The notes beneath the pieces were generated by a model that was given only the letters and a program-made list of their open reading frames with translations, had not been told where the DNA came from and made no database searches. Both the position numbers and the translations under genes were made by a program. From Diadophis punctatus similis (lineage: Eukaryota; Chordata; Lepidosauria; Squamata; Dipsadidae), in the NCBI GenBank assembly GCA_023053685.1, contig JALIGW010000004.1, positions 79,491,861 through 79,555,860 of the forward strand: DNA of 64,000 nt, written 5' to 3'. Positions 12,091 to 39,455 of this stretch are shown in pieces (positions within the stretch are counted from its first letter, which is position 1; each line of letters opens with the position of its first letter).

Positions 12091-13560
12091 GTATTTCCAT
12101 TTCCAATTCCCTCGCTCCCTCTCCAGCACCCAAGCCCACGTGAGGCCGGTTCCCGAGTGGCTCCCTCCAAAGGCGAAAGGGGGCGGGGGAGCAGGATTGC
12201 ATCTGGTGCACATCTGGGGAAACTCCGAGTTCGAAACCGGCGTCCCAGCCCGTTACGCCAGTCCCTGCCAACCCCACGGCCTCCCACGCCCGGAAGGGGC
12301 TCCTCGGAGGCTGGGGTGCCCAGCGCCCAGCCCCGCAGAATGACGGATGGGGGAGGTACGGGGTGTAGGAAAAGCCCGGTGGGATTCGAGGGTCGCGGCG
12401 ATCGAGGGCGATGGCTGGAAAGGGGGCTCGGCGGCCGGAGGGAGTCTTCCTCCCGGGGGAAAAAGCCCAGCCTGGAGTCCCATCCGAGGCAGAAGAAATC
12501 GAAAGCTGCCTCTCTGAAGGAGATCGCCTTGCAAGGCTTCCCTAGATCTCCGGATCTCCCCTCCCCAAGCGATCCATTCCTGGTGCCCGGCGATCTCCCA
12601 CCTCTCCCGGCTGGGCTGCAGAGATAATTCTGCAAGGCTTCCCTTGATGGGATCCAGTGGGATCTCTTCGGATCTTCCCTCCCCAAGCGATCCCCTCCAG
12701 ATGCTCGGCGATCTCCCACCTTTCCTGGCCGGGCTCTTGCGGGGCCGCAGAGATCGCTTGGCATGGCTTCCCTTGATGGGATCGGGAGGAATCTCTCCGG
12801 ATCTCCCCTCCCCAAGCGATCCACTCCTGATGCTGGGAGATCTCTCCCTTCTCCCGACGTGGCTGCAGAGGTCGCTTGGCATGGCTTCCCTTGATGGGAT
12901 CCGGAAGAATCTCTCCGGATCTCCACTCCCCGAGCGATCCATTCCTAGTGCCCGGCGATCTCTCCCCACTCCCGGCGTGGCTGCAGAGATCGCTTGGCAT
13001 GGCTTCCCTTGATGGGATCCGGTGGATCTCCCTTCCCCGAGCGATCCCCTCCCGACGTGGCCCCCCGGAGACCGCTCACCTCTCCTGGCTGGGCTCCCGC
13101 AGGGCTCCCGCTTCTTCCTCTTCCTCCTCCATAACCGGCCTCCGGCGCTTCTCCCTGCCCAGCCGAGCCCCGCCGCCGAGCCGCCTCTGCCCCGCGGTCC
13201 CCTCGCCCGCCGCAGCCGCCCCGAGCAGCGAGGACGGAGCCTGGCAGGGCCGCTTGCCCATGCAGCGGGTGAGACTGGCCCGGAGCAGCTTCGCGGGGCG
13301 CCCGGAGCCGCGCCTAGCCTGGCCTCGTTCCCACCCGGCTCTCCGTCCTTCCAGCCCTCGGCTGCCCTCTCTCGGAAAGGGGACGGTGGCTTTGCCCAGC
13401 CTCCTGCCCAGAAAGACCCCGCCCCCGGAATCCCCGCATAAGCTCTGCGGGGCAGATGCCCCTCTTGGGTGGTTGCACGTCTGCACGGGTTACACGGGTT
13501 GCGGGGGAAGGGGGGCAAGGGAAAAGGGGCGTCCTCTAACCGGGAACCAGCAAATACAAC
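12090..13560 (-). promoter_or_regulatory. CpG-rich block, probable NAPEPLD promoter/5' UTR region
   Basis: The block is strongly GC- and CpG-rich (densest about 13130-13450) in an otherwise AT-rich window. It lies upstream of the first NAPEPLD coding exon and is the only such block between NAPEPLD and PMPCB. Long open frames on both strands here (up to 444 codons) are expected in GC-rich DNA and match no protein I know. The non-coding first exon could not be placed. Confidence 0.5.
12531..13075. repeat. Tandem repeat, 100-128 bp x 5, in the CpG block
   Basis: Each unit has GGCTTCCCTTGATGGGATC, CTCCCCAAGCGATCC, CCCGGCGATCTC and GCAGAGATCGCTTG. Units differ by small indels. All are CpG-rich. 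Confidence 0.85.
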
Positions 13561-14172
13561 CGTCCCCAACTTACAACTACAATTCACCCAATTTTGTTAA
13601 GGGAGACGTTGGTTCAGCGAGGTTGGACCCATTTTACGACCTCTCTTGCCTCCGTTGTTAAGTGAATCACTGCCGTCGATAAGTTAGTAAGCCGGTTGTG
13701 AAGCGAATCTGGCATCCCCATCGAGGTTGCTTCGTTGGAAGGTTGCAAAAGGGGATCGCGTGACCCCGGGACACTAAAACCGTCATAAAGATGAATCAGT
13801 GGCGAGGTGGCGCAGTGGTTAGAGTGCAGCACTGCAGGCTACTTCAGCTGACTGCTAGCTGCAGTTCGGCTGCTCAAATCTCACTAGGCTCAAGGTTGAC
13901 TCAGCCTTCCATCCTTCCCAAGTGGGTAAAATGAGGACCCAGATTGTTGGGGGCAAGAGGCTGAACTCTGTAAACCGCTTAGAGAGGGCTGTAAAGCACT
14001 ATGAAGCGGTATATAAGTCTAAGTGCTATTGCTATAGTTGCCAAGCGTCTGAATTTTGATCACCTGACCGTGGGGATGCGGCAACAGTCGTAAATGTGGA
14101 AAATGGTTATTTTTCAGTGCCGTTGTCAGTTTGAATGGCCACTAAATGAATGGTTGTAAGTAGAGGACTACA
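13556..14172. mobile_element. TA-type MITE split by a SINE
   Basis: The left part 13556-13800 and right part 14036-14172 join to one element across the SINE at 13801-14035. Confidence 0.75.
13801..14035 (+). mobile_element. tRNA-derived SINE inserted in a MITE
   Basis: The head GGCGAGGTGGCGCAGTGG follows MITE sequence GATGAATCAGT, and the MITE resumes as AGTTGCCAAGCGTC after the SINE tail. Confidence 0.88.
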
Positions 14173-14732
14173 TCTTGTCATGCCCCTGCCCCTCAATCCT
14201 TTCTTCTATGGGATCCTTAAGTACTGGAATCGGGTCAGCCCCTAGTCCTTCTCTTTGTTAGACCAGACATACCTAATTCCTGCAATCGTTCTTCAAATGT
14301 TTTAGCCTCCAGGATCCTAATCATCTTAGCTGGAAAAACGGTCATGTCACTTTTTTTCCAGTGCCGTTGTAACTTTGAACGGTCACTAAACGAACCGTTG
14401 TCAGTCAAGGACTACCTGTCATAAGCGATCTACTGATACGGATCGTTTCTCCCTTGCATCGTAGAAGAGGTTGGGGCCCTTTCAAGATGTTGGTTGGAAT
14501 GTGGATCTAAAAAACTTACATTCCAAGTTCTATGTTATTTCTGCGACAACGGATTCCTCTTGCCTTTGTGACATCATCTTTGGAGCTCAACCAGAAAAAA
14601 AAAAGACTGAATGGCATCACAATACAAGGTGTCCTCGACTTATGACCATAATGGAGCCCAGCATTTACGTTGCTAAGCGAGACAGTTAAGTGAGTTTTGC
14701 CCCATTTTACAACCTTGCTTGCCACCGTTGTT

Positions 14733-17366
14733 TTTTTGTTTCCAAAAAGTTTTATTAGTACAAAATTACATAGATAATAGCTAAACATTAAATAGAAAGT
14801 ACAAACATTTTTTTTTAATTTTTCTCCCCCCTAACCCACCCCTTTCCCTCCCCCCCTCCCCCCCGGACTTCCCAGAGAGAGTACAGGGCATAATATCAAT
14901 AAAATAAATTTAAATTAAATTAAAAAATTTTGACTTCCACCTTATTTTTTTTTAAAACTTCAACTCCAAATTGTACACTAATAAAAATTCCTTCCTCCTC
15001 CTTTCAATCATCTACCCTTCACAACATTTCTTCACTGTTAACTAAGAATTAAATGATTATTACATAAATGATGACTAAGTATTAAATACAAAAACCTTAA
15101 ACTTCATCATAAAATCAATCAGTATATAAATAACATACTATTACTATATATCAGATTATAAGCACTAATTACAAACTTTAAATAACCTTCCTCCCCCCCA
15201 AAAAAATGTTAAATCTAATTGTAATATTTTATAACTGGATAAATAACAATTCCAAATCTTTCTCACAATTAAATAAAACTAAAATTGATATTACACAAAA
15301 AATAACTAAATAATAATACAAAAACCTTAAACTTCATCATAAATTCTACCACTCTATTAGTAACATAATGTTACTATGTATTAAATTATTAGGTTCAAAA
15401 AAGTTCTAAATCTTTAAAAAGAATTAATAATACTTTGAATAAGCCCCCCAAAAAAAACAAAAGAAAAAAAAAGAATGCAAGAAGTAAAGAAAAGAAAAAA
15501 AATTAAGGAAAGAAGGGAAAAAGAAAAGTACAGTCATAATGGCAACCATCTGTCCAATAAACTTCAACACTGCATCTTGTTGTATCTTGATGATGGTTGC
15601 ATCTTTTTGTAACTTGATAATTTTGTAGTTGTCAGCTCGCCTCCCATCTGACCCCGATCTTCCATCTCCTTTTCCACACTGTAGATATCTGTCTGGCTCT
15701 GCCAATCATTTAAATTTTGTAAATCTGTTTCGATTTGAAGAGGAAGGGATGGCTTTCCCTCCTCCTCCTCTTTTGTTTTCATACATCTTTCCTCTGGAAT
15801 CTTGGATATATCAGCCTTTAAGACGTTGACATAAAATTCAGTAGCTTTCTTTGTTGTATTAAGCCGATATCTTTTTCCCAGAAATTTCACTGCAACTCCT
15901 GTTGGTGCTTCCCATTTGTAATGTAAATTTAACCTTTTAAATTCATCAATCAGAAAGGTATAATCTTTTCTGGCTTTGAGCATTTTAGAGGGAATTTCTT
16001 TCCATATCATCAGTTCCTGGCCATTCACCTGCAGGTTATTCTTAAACGTCGCCTGTATAATCCTATTCCGTAAGGCTCTTGTAGTAAAGTATATTACAAT
16101 ATCCCTTGGTAGGTGTTTTTGTTTTGCATACCAGGAGTTGATTCTATATATTTTATCAATTTGCCTGGCTAGTTCTTCTTTAGACAGTCCAGACACCTGC
16201 TCCAAAGCTTCCACCATCCTTCCTTTCAAATCTTCATATAATCCTTCTTTCAACCCCCTGACCCTTATGGCAAATTCCATGGATCTGAATTGCGTCATTA
16301 ACACCTCTGTTTCAAAATTTGCAATGTCATTTTGTATTTTATCTATGTATTCTACTGAAGTTGTCAAAACTTGTTTGTTTTCTTCAATGCGGTTTGCCAA
16401 AACTTCAATATTTGTTGCTAGACCTTTACATACCTCCAACACATCATTTCTAATTTGTTGGTCAATATTCTTTAAAGCAGCCTGCATTTTATTATCTATT
16501 TCACTAATTTTTTGGTTAAATTCAACAATAAGTTCATCTTTCATAATCTTTAAGGTACTTATTAAATTTTCAGGTGTTAAAGACTTTGGGGGTGTTAACT
16601 CAGTGGTAAGTTGCATTTTAGAAGTATAACCAGATGAATAATCCATTCTTTTATTCAAAACCATCTTTCCAGATTTTGAAGCCATTTTAGTATTTCCAGT
16701 GGTGAACAAAGAAAAAGCCAAGCCTCTAGTTAAAGTTCTTTTAAATTTCTTTTAAAATTCTTTCAAATTCCAAAGCCAGATAGAATTTTATTTTTAAAAA
16801 ATTGTCATTATTTAATCCAAAATCGGGAGACAGAGAGAGTAAAGCCAACTTTCAAAATCAAAAATTTCCATAAGAAAAAAAGCTGCTAGGGAAACGAAAG
16901 TTACTTTCACTTCTCCTCCCACTTTCTCCGATCGCCATGTTGTAGCCTAATAACTGTTACTTAGTTTCTTCCGAAGTGAAAATCAGCAGTGGAGTTGAAA
17001 GAAAAAAAAAATCTGTACTTGCCCTTTAAAATCCTGTCTCTCTCTGTCTGCTTGTTTAAACAATTTAGTTGTAATCCCATTCACGAAGCAGCGGGTGGTC
17101 ATAGCATCTTGCCCCGCAAAAGCGGAGGTTTCCAAGTCCCCGGAGCAAGAGACAGGCTGGCTGGGGAGCCCTCACCTTTCGCGCCCCTGGCTGACACTTG
17201 GGGCACTAGGGGGGGCTCTACCCCACCTGTCCGGCTCTCATCTCTCCCCTTTGCCCGGGGCAGAGACTTTCAAGCCGCCAGACAGCTGTTCTGGCGGCTT
17301 TAACGGGGAAAAGGAAAGGCGCTCAACGAGGAGCGTCCGCGATGCAGCGATCCGGAACCGGAAGTC
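14733..17366 (-). mobile_element. L1-type retrotransposon with ORF1 only (HAL1-like), TSD-flanked
   Basis: This 2634-bp insertion has a 16-bp perfect TSD (GCTTGCCACCGTTGTT at 14717-14732 and 17367-17382; the last TT may be tail), splitting an older TA-type MITE. Read on the minus strand it has a GC-rich 5' leader, an intact ORF1, then about 830 bp of AT-rich 3' sequence ending in a short A tail. No reverse-transcriptase frame is present, although L1s are usually about 6 kb. Confidence 0.85.
15564..16685 (-). CDS. L1 ORF1p-like protein, 373 aa
   Basis: The ATG at 16685-16683 opens 373 codons without interruption; a longer frame extends upstream only through non-ATG codons. The N-terminal half is a predicted coiled coil rich in K/E/I/N (LISTLKIMKDELIVEFNQKI onwards). 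The middle has an RRM-like segment with RSMEFAIRVRGLKEG, and the C-terminal domain contains DIVIYFTTRALRNRIIQATF and a conserved-looking LGKRYRLN. This order (coiled coil, RRM, CTD) is that of L1 ORF1 RNA-binding chaperones (transposase_22 family). It is the only ORF of its element. It is not a host gene. Confidence 0.8.
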   Translation of the reverse strand: MASKSGKMVLNKRMDYSSGYTSKMQLTTELTPPKSLTPENLISTLKIMKDELIVEFNQKISEIDNKMQAALKNIDQQIRNDVLEVCKGLATNIEVLANRIEENKQVLTTSVEYIDKIQNDIANFETEVLMTQFRSMEFAIRVRGLKEGLYEDLKGRMVEALEQVSGLSKEELARQIDKIYRINSWYAKQKHLPRDIVIYFTTRALRNRIIQATFKNNLQVNGQELMIWKEIPSKMLKARKDYTFLIDEFKRLNLHYKWEAPTGVAVKFLGKRYRLNTTKKATEFYVNVLKADISKIPEERCMKTKEEEEGKPSLPLQIETDLQNLNDWQSQTDIYSVEKEMEDRGQMGGELTTTKLSSYKKMQPSSRYNKMQC

Positions 17367-17412
17367 GCTTGCCACCGTTGTTGAGTGAATCGCTGTAGCT
17401 ATTAACTTAGTA

Positions 17413-18409
17413 CAGGTAGCCCTGAGCTTACGACAGTTCATTTAGTGACCGTTTAAAGTTATTGTTCTGACCCAGACTTCACAGAAGCAAGAAACTCCTC
17501 GCAAAGAAAAAACCCCTTTATTTACACCTTTGTGAATTAACTGCATTCATCCACAAAGTCCAGGCAACAATCCTGCAAGTAGTTAACTTAAGCAATAGGT
17601 CTGATCAGCTTGTTACGATAATTGCAAGGCTGTGAGCTCCCAGCCGAACAAATTAAGTCAGTTCAAATAAAACAACCTGTTCTGGCAAGGCAGTCTTTGT
17701 GGCACAAAACACAATGAGCAAAATCTTCAGATATACGAACTGTTGTCTCCTACGACAACCACTTCCATTTCGTTCTATTTATTCCCCAGCCAGGGAGGGG
17801 CCATTCAGAGTCCATGTGTGCTTTGCCTCCCGAGTCAACTCCTTGTCCTCAGTTGTTCTCCTCTCCTATCTGCTCTGCACATACCTGCATCTGGAACAGG
17901 CCCCAGCTGTTCTTCCTCCTCACTCATCTCCGGTGGCTGGGAAATGTCGGACGGCTCTGGCTCTATGTTTGTGTCCGACGCAGAGCATCCATCAGAGCCT
18001 TCCCCAGGCTCCAGAACTGGCCCAAGTTCTTCCCCAATCTCCTCATCGTCCGAGTCTGGCGGGCCACAACAGTTACAATAGCAACTGAAAAAGTGACTTA
18101 TGACCATTTTTCAAACTTACAACCTTTGATCATGTGATCAAAACTTGGATGCTTGGCAACGGGTTCATACTTATGACCGTTGCTGTGTCCCAAGGTCATG
18201 TGATCCCCTTTTGCGACCTTTTGACAAGCAAAGTCCATGGGGAAGCCAGATTCACTTAACAACTTGGTTACTTACTTAACGACTGCAGTGATTCACTTAA
18301 CAACTGTGGCAAGGAAGGTCGTACAATGGGGCAAAACTCACTTAACAAATGTTTCACTTAACAACAGATATTTTGGGCTCAATTGTGGTCGTAAGTCAAG
18401 GACTACCTG
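17413..18409. mobile_element. TA-type MITE split by a solo LTR
   Basis: TACAGGTAGCCCTGAGCTTAC to GTAAGTCAAGGACTACCTGTA, interrupted by the LTR 17463-18071. Confidence 0.8.
17463..18071. mobile_element. Solo LTR, 609 bp, inside a TA-type MITE
   Basis: It begins TGTTCTGACCCAG and ends GGCGGGCCACAACA (TG...CA ends). Flanks are GTTAT on the left and GTTAC on the right, a 5-bp TSD with one mismatch. The MITE sequence resumes directly after it. No internal retroviral genes are present. Confidence 0.8.
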
Positions 18410-18419
18410 TAACAGCTTG

Positions 18420-18654
18420 ATAAGTGGATCTGGCTTCCCTTGCTTGTCAGAAGGTCGCAAAAGGGGATCCCATGACCCCTGGACATTGCGACCGTCATAA
18501 ATATGAGTCAGTGGCTAAGCATCCAAATTTTGATCACGTGAACCATGAGGATGCAGGTATGGTCGTAAGTGTGAATAACAATCATAGGTCACTTTTTTCA
18601 GGGCCGTTGTAACTTCAAACGGTCACTAAATGAATTGTAAGTCAAGGACACCTG
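18420..18654. mobile_element. TA-type MITE, 3' part
   Basis: From GTGGATCTGGCTTCCCTTGC to GTAAGTCAAGGACACCTG; the 5' third is missing. Confidence 0.7.
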
Positions 18655-18661
18655 TACCTGT

Positions 18662-18833
18662 ACCAAAGAAAGTCAGAAATTATTTTTTTCTATTTTTCTT
18701 TCTGCTTTTTCTATTTTTCTTTCTTCTTTCCCTTCTTTCATTTTTGCACTTTCATTCTTTTTTCTTTCCTGAGCTTCCCCCCCCCCATTTTTTTCTGTTT
18801 ATCTTTTTCTATTCTTTTAAAAGATCAATAAAG

Positions 18834-18875
<42 letters not shown>

Positions 18876-18876
18876 T
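18662..18876. repeat. Pyrimidine-rich tract and (GT)n
   Basis: T/C-rich sequence to 18830, then about 19 GT units (18836-18873). Confidence 0.9.
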
Positions 18877-19374
18877 CTATAATAGAAACCTAATATTTGA
18901 AGTCAAAAGTCACTGGTAAACTTGATACCAAATAAGTATGCCAAACTGACTGTAATTTTTTTAAAAAGATATTTCTGGTGTTATAAACTAAAAGTGGTGT
19001 GAATGATACATAACTATCTTGCCATATGTTGAAACTGGAGATGCAACTACCCCAAACCACCAATACATTATTTTTGTTTATTAAGTAGGTTCAATGCCTT
19101 TTGTTTAATGATTTTATAAAATGTTAACTTCAACTCAATTGGATATTTATTTCAGAAAAGTTACATTTGGCATTTAATCTCTGATTATCTTCAAAGCTGT
19201 TTATTGAGAGACAGAATATATAATCTTTTTTTAGTTTTTGCTATTCTGTAACTACCAGGTATTATATGACATCCTTTAATTGCATATATTAATATATAAT
19301 TATAATATATTAATAGTACGCCACATCAGCTGCCTAGAATTTGGGAATGAGTTGGAATAGTTTTAATTTAATGT

Positions 19375-20058
19375 TCTTTCTGTGCCAACTCAGGAAGCTC
19401 AAACTGCCCAAGGAGCTGCTGATCCAGTTCTACAGAGGAATTATTGAGTCTGTCATCTGCACTTCTATAACTGTCTGGTTTGGTTCTGCAACCCAACAAG
19501 ACAGACACAGACTTCAGAGGATAATCAGAACTGCAGAAAAAACAATTGCTGCCAACCTGCCTTCCATTGAGGACCTGTATACTGCACGAGTCAAAAAGAG
19601 GGCCGTGAAAATATTTACTGACCCCTCGCATCCTGGACACAAACTGTTTCAACTCCTACCCTCAAAACGACGCTATAGAGCACTGCACACCAAGACAACT
19701 AGACACAAGAACAGTTTTTCCCCGAACGCCATCACTCTGCTAAACAAATAATTCCCTCACCACTATCAAACTATTCACTAAGGCTACATTACTATTACTA
19801 TTAATCTTCTCATCCTTCCTATCACCCATCTCCTCCCATTTATGACTGTATGACTGTAACTTGTTGCTTGTATCCTTACGATTTATATTAATATGGATTG
19901 TTTCCTGATTGCTTATTTGTACCCTATGACAATCATTAAGTGTTTTTTATCTCATGATTCTTGACAAATGTATCTTTTCTTTTATGTACACTGAGAGCAT
20001 ATGCATCAAAGACAAATTCCTTGTGTGTCCAATCACATTTGGCCAATAAAGAATTCTA
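19375..20058 (+). mobile_element. L2/CR1-clade LINE: reverse-transcriptase C-terminus and 3' UTR
   Basis: An open frame (stop at 19749-19751) encodes the C-terminal tail of a non-LTR reverse transcriptase: FLCQLRKLKLPKELLIQFYR, SITVWFGSATQQDRHRLQRI, DPSHPGHKLFQLLPSKRRYR. A 3' UTR follows, ending GGCCAATAAAGAATTCTATTC. The 5' part is missing, so this is a truncated copy and not a host gene. Confidence 0.85.
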
Positions 20059-20182
20059 TTCTTCTATTCTATTCTATTCTATTCTATTCTATTCTATTCT
20101 ATTCTATTCTATTCTATTCTATTCTATTCTAGTCTAGTCTATTCTATTCTAGTCTAGTCTAGTCTAGTCTAGTCTAGTCTCT
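20059..20182. repeat. (ATTCT)n / (AGTCT)n at a LINE 3' end
   Basis: Pentamer tract directly continuing the LINE end GAATTCTATTC; the distal part changed to AGTCT. Confidence 0.92.
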
Positions 20183-20537
20183 GCTTTAATGAATATCTAC
20201 CCTTGGATATTTGTAGGCTAGAAATAATTACTAAAACCATTCTCACTGTAATAGGCTGGTTTTGTAATTGCCCAAAGGACATTTTTAATGGCAATAATTA
20301 GAAGGGAAGATTTAAAACCCCCAAACACTTACTGGACATGTAAGCCATTAATTTCTTATTGTTTACAATTGTGGAAGATTATTCAGCTGCTGCCAGGAAG
20401 GTTTACTTGCGCTTCACAGAACTAATCTAAAATTTATTTGAAATTAAGGTTTTATGTACCTTCTACCTTTCTTGTTTCTATAATCAAAATTTCTCTATTT
20501 CTTTAGAGGGATATACAGAGAACACAAATGAAGAATA

Positions 20538-20815
20538 CAGGTATTCCTTGACTTACGACCATAGCTGAGCCCAAAATTTATGTTGCTGAGCAAGGCAGTT
20601 TTGAAGTAAATTGTGCCGCATTTCACTACATTTTTGCCACAGTACTGAAGCGAATCACTGCAGTTGTTAAGTAAACCAAATGGTTGTTAAGCGAATCTAG
20701 TTTTCCCCATTTACCTCGCTTGTCAAAAACCAGCTGGAAAAGTCATAAAGGATGATCACATAACTCCGGGAGGCTGCCATTGTCATAAATTTATGCCAGT
20801 TGCAACAATAAACAT
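20538..20815. mobile_element. TA-type MITE, 5' part
   Basis: CAGGTATTCCTTGACTTACG to CATTGTCATAAATTTATGCC; the right end is missing. Confidence 0.7.
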
Positions 20816-20904
20816 ACTTTGCTTTGTTTAAACTTCCTTTTTATTTGTTTATTGTTGTAAGCCCAATGGCGCGACGGTTCAGCAATAAATTTAATTTTGT
20901 AATA

Positions 20905-21140
20905 GTAATAGAATCGCAGAGTTGGAAGGAACCTTGGAGGTCTTCTAGTCTATCCCACTGCTCAGGCAGGAAACCTTCAGACAAACGGTTGTCCAATCTC
21001 TTCTTAAAAACTTCCAGTGTTGGAGCAATTTACAACCTCTGGAGGCAAGTCCTTCCATTGATTAATTGTTCTCACTGTCAGGAAACAGGGCCCATTGTTC
21101 AAGTCTATCAGGATCTTTTTGTCAAGCACTTACTGCTGCT
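20905..21140 (-). mobile_element. CR1 3' end fragment
   Basis: ATAGAATCGCAGAGTTGGAA and GGTCTTCTAGTCTATCCC mark the 3' end of a reverse CR1; it is followed by an L2-like fragment. Confidence 0.72.
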
Positions 21141-21214
21141 CGGCCTGTGGGAATGAAAACCTAAACAAACAGAATTGCTATAAAATAAATCGAACTTCAA
21201 CGCATTTGGAACCA

Positions 21215-21660
21215 ACGTGGCATAGAGCACTGCACACCAGAACAACTAGACACGCCATCACTCTGCTAAACAAATAATTCCCTCAACACTGACAAACTAT
21301 TCACTAAGGCTGCATTACTATTACTATTTTGCCATTTGTCGGAAATGGTGTAGGGACTCCTGCTTGAGTGGGGTGGTGGTGGACTAGTTACTCTATTAAT
21401 CTTCTCATTGTTCCTATCACCCATCTCCTCCCACTTATGACTGTAACTTGTTGCTTGTATCCTTACAATTTATAGTTTCCCAGTATTTGATTGCTTATTT
21501 GTACCCTATGACTATCATTAAGTGTTGTACCTCATGATTCTTGACAAATGTACCTTGTCTTTTTATGTACACTGAGGGCATATGCACCAAAGACAAATTC
21601 CTTCTGTGTCCAATAACACTTGGCCAATAAAGAATTCTATTCCTATTCTTTATTCTATTC
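21215..21660 (+). mobile_element. Second copy of the same LINE 3' end
   Basis: CATAGAGCACTGCACACCAG and CATCACTCTGCTAAACAAAT match the 19.7-kb copy, with an 80-bp insertion near 21335-21395 and the same end CCAATAAAGAATTCTATTC. Confidence 0.78.
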
Positions 21661-21684
21661 GCATCACATAGGCTAAAACACACT

Positions 21685-21911
21685 AGCAATAGCACTTAGA
21701 CTTATATACCGCTTCATAGTGCTTTGCAGCCCTCTCTAAGCGGTTTACAGAGTTCAGCATATTGCCCCCAACAATCTGGGCCCTCATTTTACCCACCTCA
21801 GAGGATGGAAGGCTGAGTCAACCTTGAGCCGGTGAGATTTGAACAGCTGAACTAGCAGTCAACTGAAGTAGCCTGCAGTAGCTGCATTTAACCACTGCGC
21901 CACCTGGTCTC

Positions 21912-21912
<1 letters not shown>
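21685..21912 (-). mobile_element. tRNA-derived SINE, Sauria type
   Basis: Reverse copy with the tRNA-like head at the right, directly followed by a (TATC)n microsatellite. Confidence 0.85.
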
Positions 21913-22002
<90 letters not shown>

Positions 22003-22004
22003 GT
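21911..22004. repeat. (TATC)n microsatellite
   Basis: About 23 units, the complement of GATA, between two SINE copies 500 bp upstream of PMPCB. Confidence 0.95.
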
Positions 22005-22063
22005 CATTTATCTATTGCTGTCTATCATCTGTCTGTGTCTGTCTGTCTGAATCTAATCTATCT

Positions 22064-22206
22064 AGCAATAGCACTTAGACTTATATACCGCTTCATAGTG
22101 CTTTACCCCACTCTCTGGGCAGTTTACAATGCCAGCGTATTGCCCCCAACAATCTGGGTCCTCGTTTTACCCACCTCGGAAGGCTGGAAGGCTGAGTCAA
22201 CCTTGA
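22064..22206 (-). mobile_element. Partial Sauria-type SINE (3' half)
   Basis: It keeps the tail and middle (GCTGAGTCAACCTTGA) but lacks the tRNA-like head. It lies about 290 bp upstream of the PMPCB start. Confidence 0.75.
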
Positions 22207-22416
22207 AGATCCTGGAAGCATCAATGGATCCTGGAGCTGGGGGATTCACAAGTTTGGCATTTTTGCAATCTCATGGTGAATCTTGGGAGGGTGATCTGCT
22301 GGAAGCTGCTTCCTATTATTGGATGGTTGCTTAACGTGAGATTGAAGTTGAAAGAAAAACTCATAAAAAAAAGCCAGAAACGCCTCCAGCGTTTTTATGC
22401 CACTCATGCGGCTCAG

Positions 22417-22496
22417 CCCCGCCCATCGGATCACGTGACTCTCCCTTCCGGAAGTGCTCCCGGCTCATCAGCCGAGTCCTTCGCTTGCGAATTAAG
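22417..22496 (+). promoter_or_regulatory. PMPCB core promoter: GC box, E-box, ETS palindrome
   Basis: Within 80 bp upstream of the PMPCB ATG are a GC box (CCCCGCCC, 22417-22424), an E-box/USF-type site (TCACGTGAC, 22431-22439) and a palindromic ETS/GABP site (CTTCCGGAAGTG, 22445-22456). The region is CpG-rich and has no TATA box. ETS/GABP (NRF-2) sites are typical of nuclear genes for mitochondrial proteins. Transcription start is inferred, not seen. Confidence 0.65.
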
Positions 22497-39143
<16,647 letters not shown>

Positions 39144-39267
39144 TACTCTTAGCGGAGCTCTCTTGGGAGATTTAAGAAGGCACTTGAGGAATTTTGTGAC
39201 AACAGTTAAACATTGAGGACTAGAGGGGTGATTTTTATCCCCTTTTCACCGAACGGCAGGCTTTTTA

Positions 39268-39273
39268 AATAAA
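39268..39273 (+). terminator. PMPCB: PMPCB poly(A) signal
   Basis: AATAAA lies 125 bp after the PMPCB stop codon, giving a short 3' UTR. It is the first canonical signal downstream. Confidence 0.75.
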
Positions 39274-39408
39274 GTCATCCTGACTCCGCTTGGCTTCTCC
39301 AGGACAAACGCCGCTGCCCCCCGATAATCTGTCCAATCGAACCAACAATGAGGGAGGTCTAGGGAAAAAATAAAATAAAACGAAGTGCGTTCTGCATTTG
39401 TATTTTTT

Positions 39409-39414
39409 TTTATT
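39409..39414 (-). terminator. DNAJC2: DNAJC2 poly(A) signal
   Basis: AATAAA on the minus strand lies 42 bp past the DNAJC2 stop codon, so the 3' UTR would be only about 60 nt. It faces the PMPCB signal across about 140 bp. Confidence 0.65.
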
Positions 39415-39455
39415 ACAAAACAAAAACACACACTAGGATTGTCAAGGGAGAAATC

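Larger units (their letters stand above)
14625..17410. mobile_element. TA-type MITE split by the ORF1-only L1
   Basis: The left part ends CTTGCCACCGTTGTT and the right part restarts with the same bases (the L1 TSD), continuing GAGTGAATCGCTGTAGC. The 3' end is lost where the next MITE begins. Confidence 0.8.

Noticed and set aside
12253..13587. Long open frames (up to 444 codons) on both strands in the GC-rich block
   Set aside because: They arise from stop-poor CpG-rich tandem repeats, overlap on both strands, and show no domain or splice logic.
15976..16629. 217-codon plus-strand frame
   Set aside because: It is the antisense shadow of the L1 ORF1 on the minus strand.
19341..19751. Possible host gene with a 136-codon frame
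   Set aside because: The sequence is the C-terminus of a non-LTR reverse transcriptase followed by its LINE 3' UTR.
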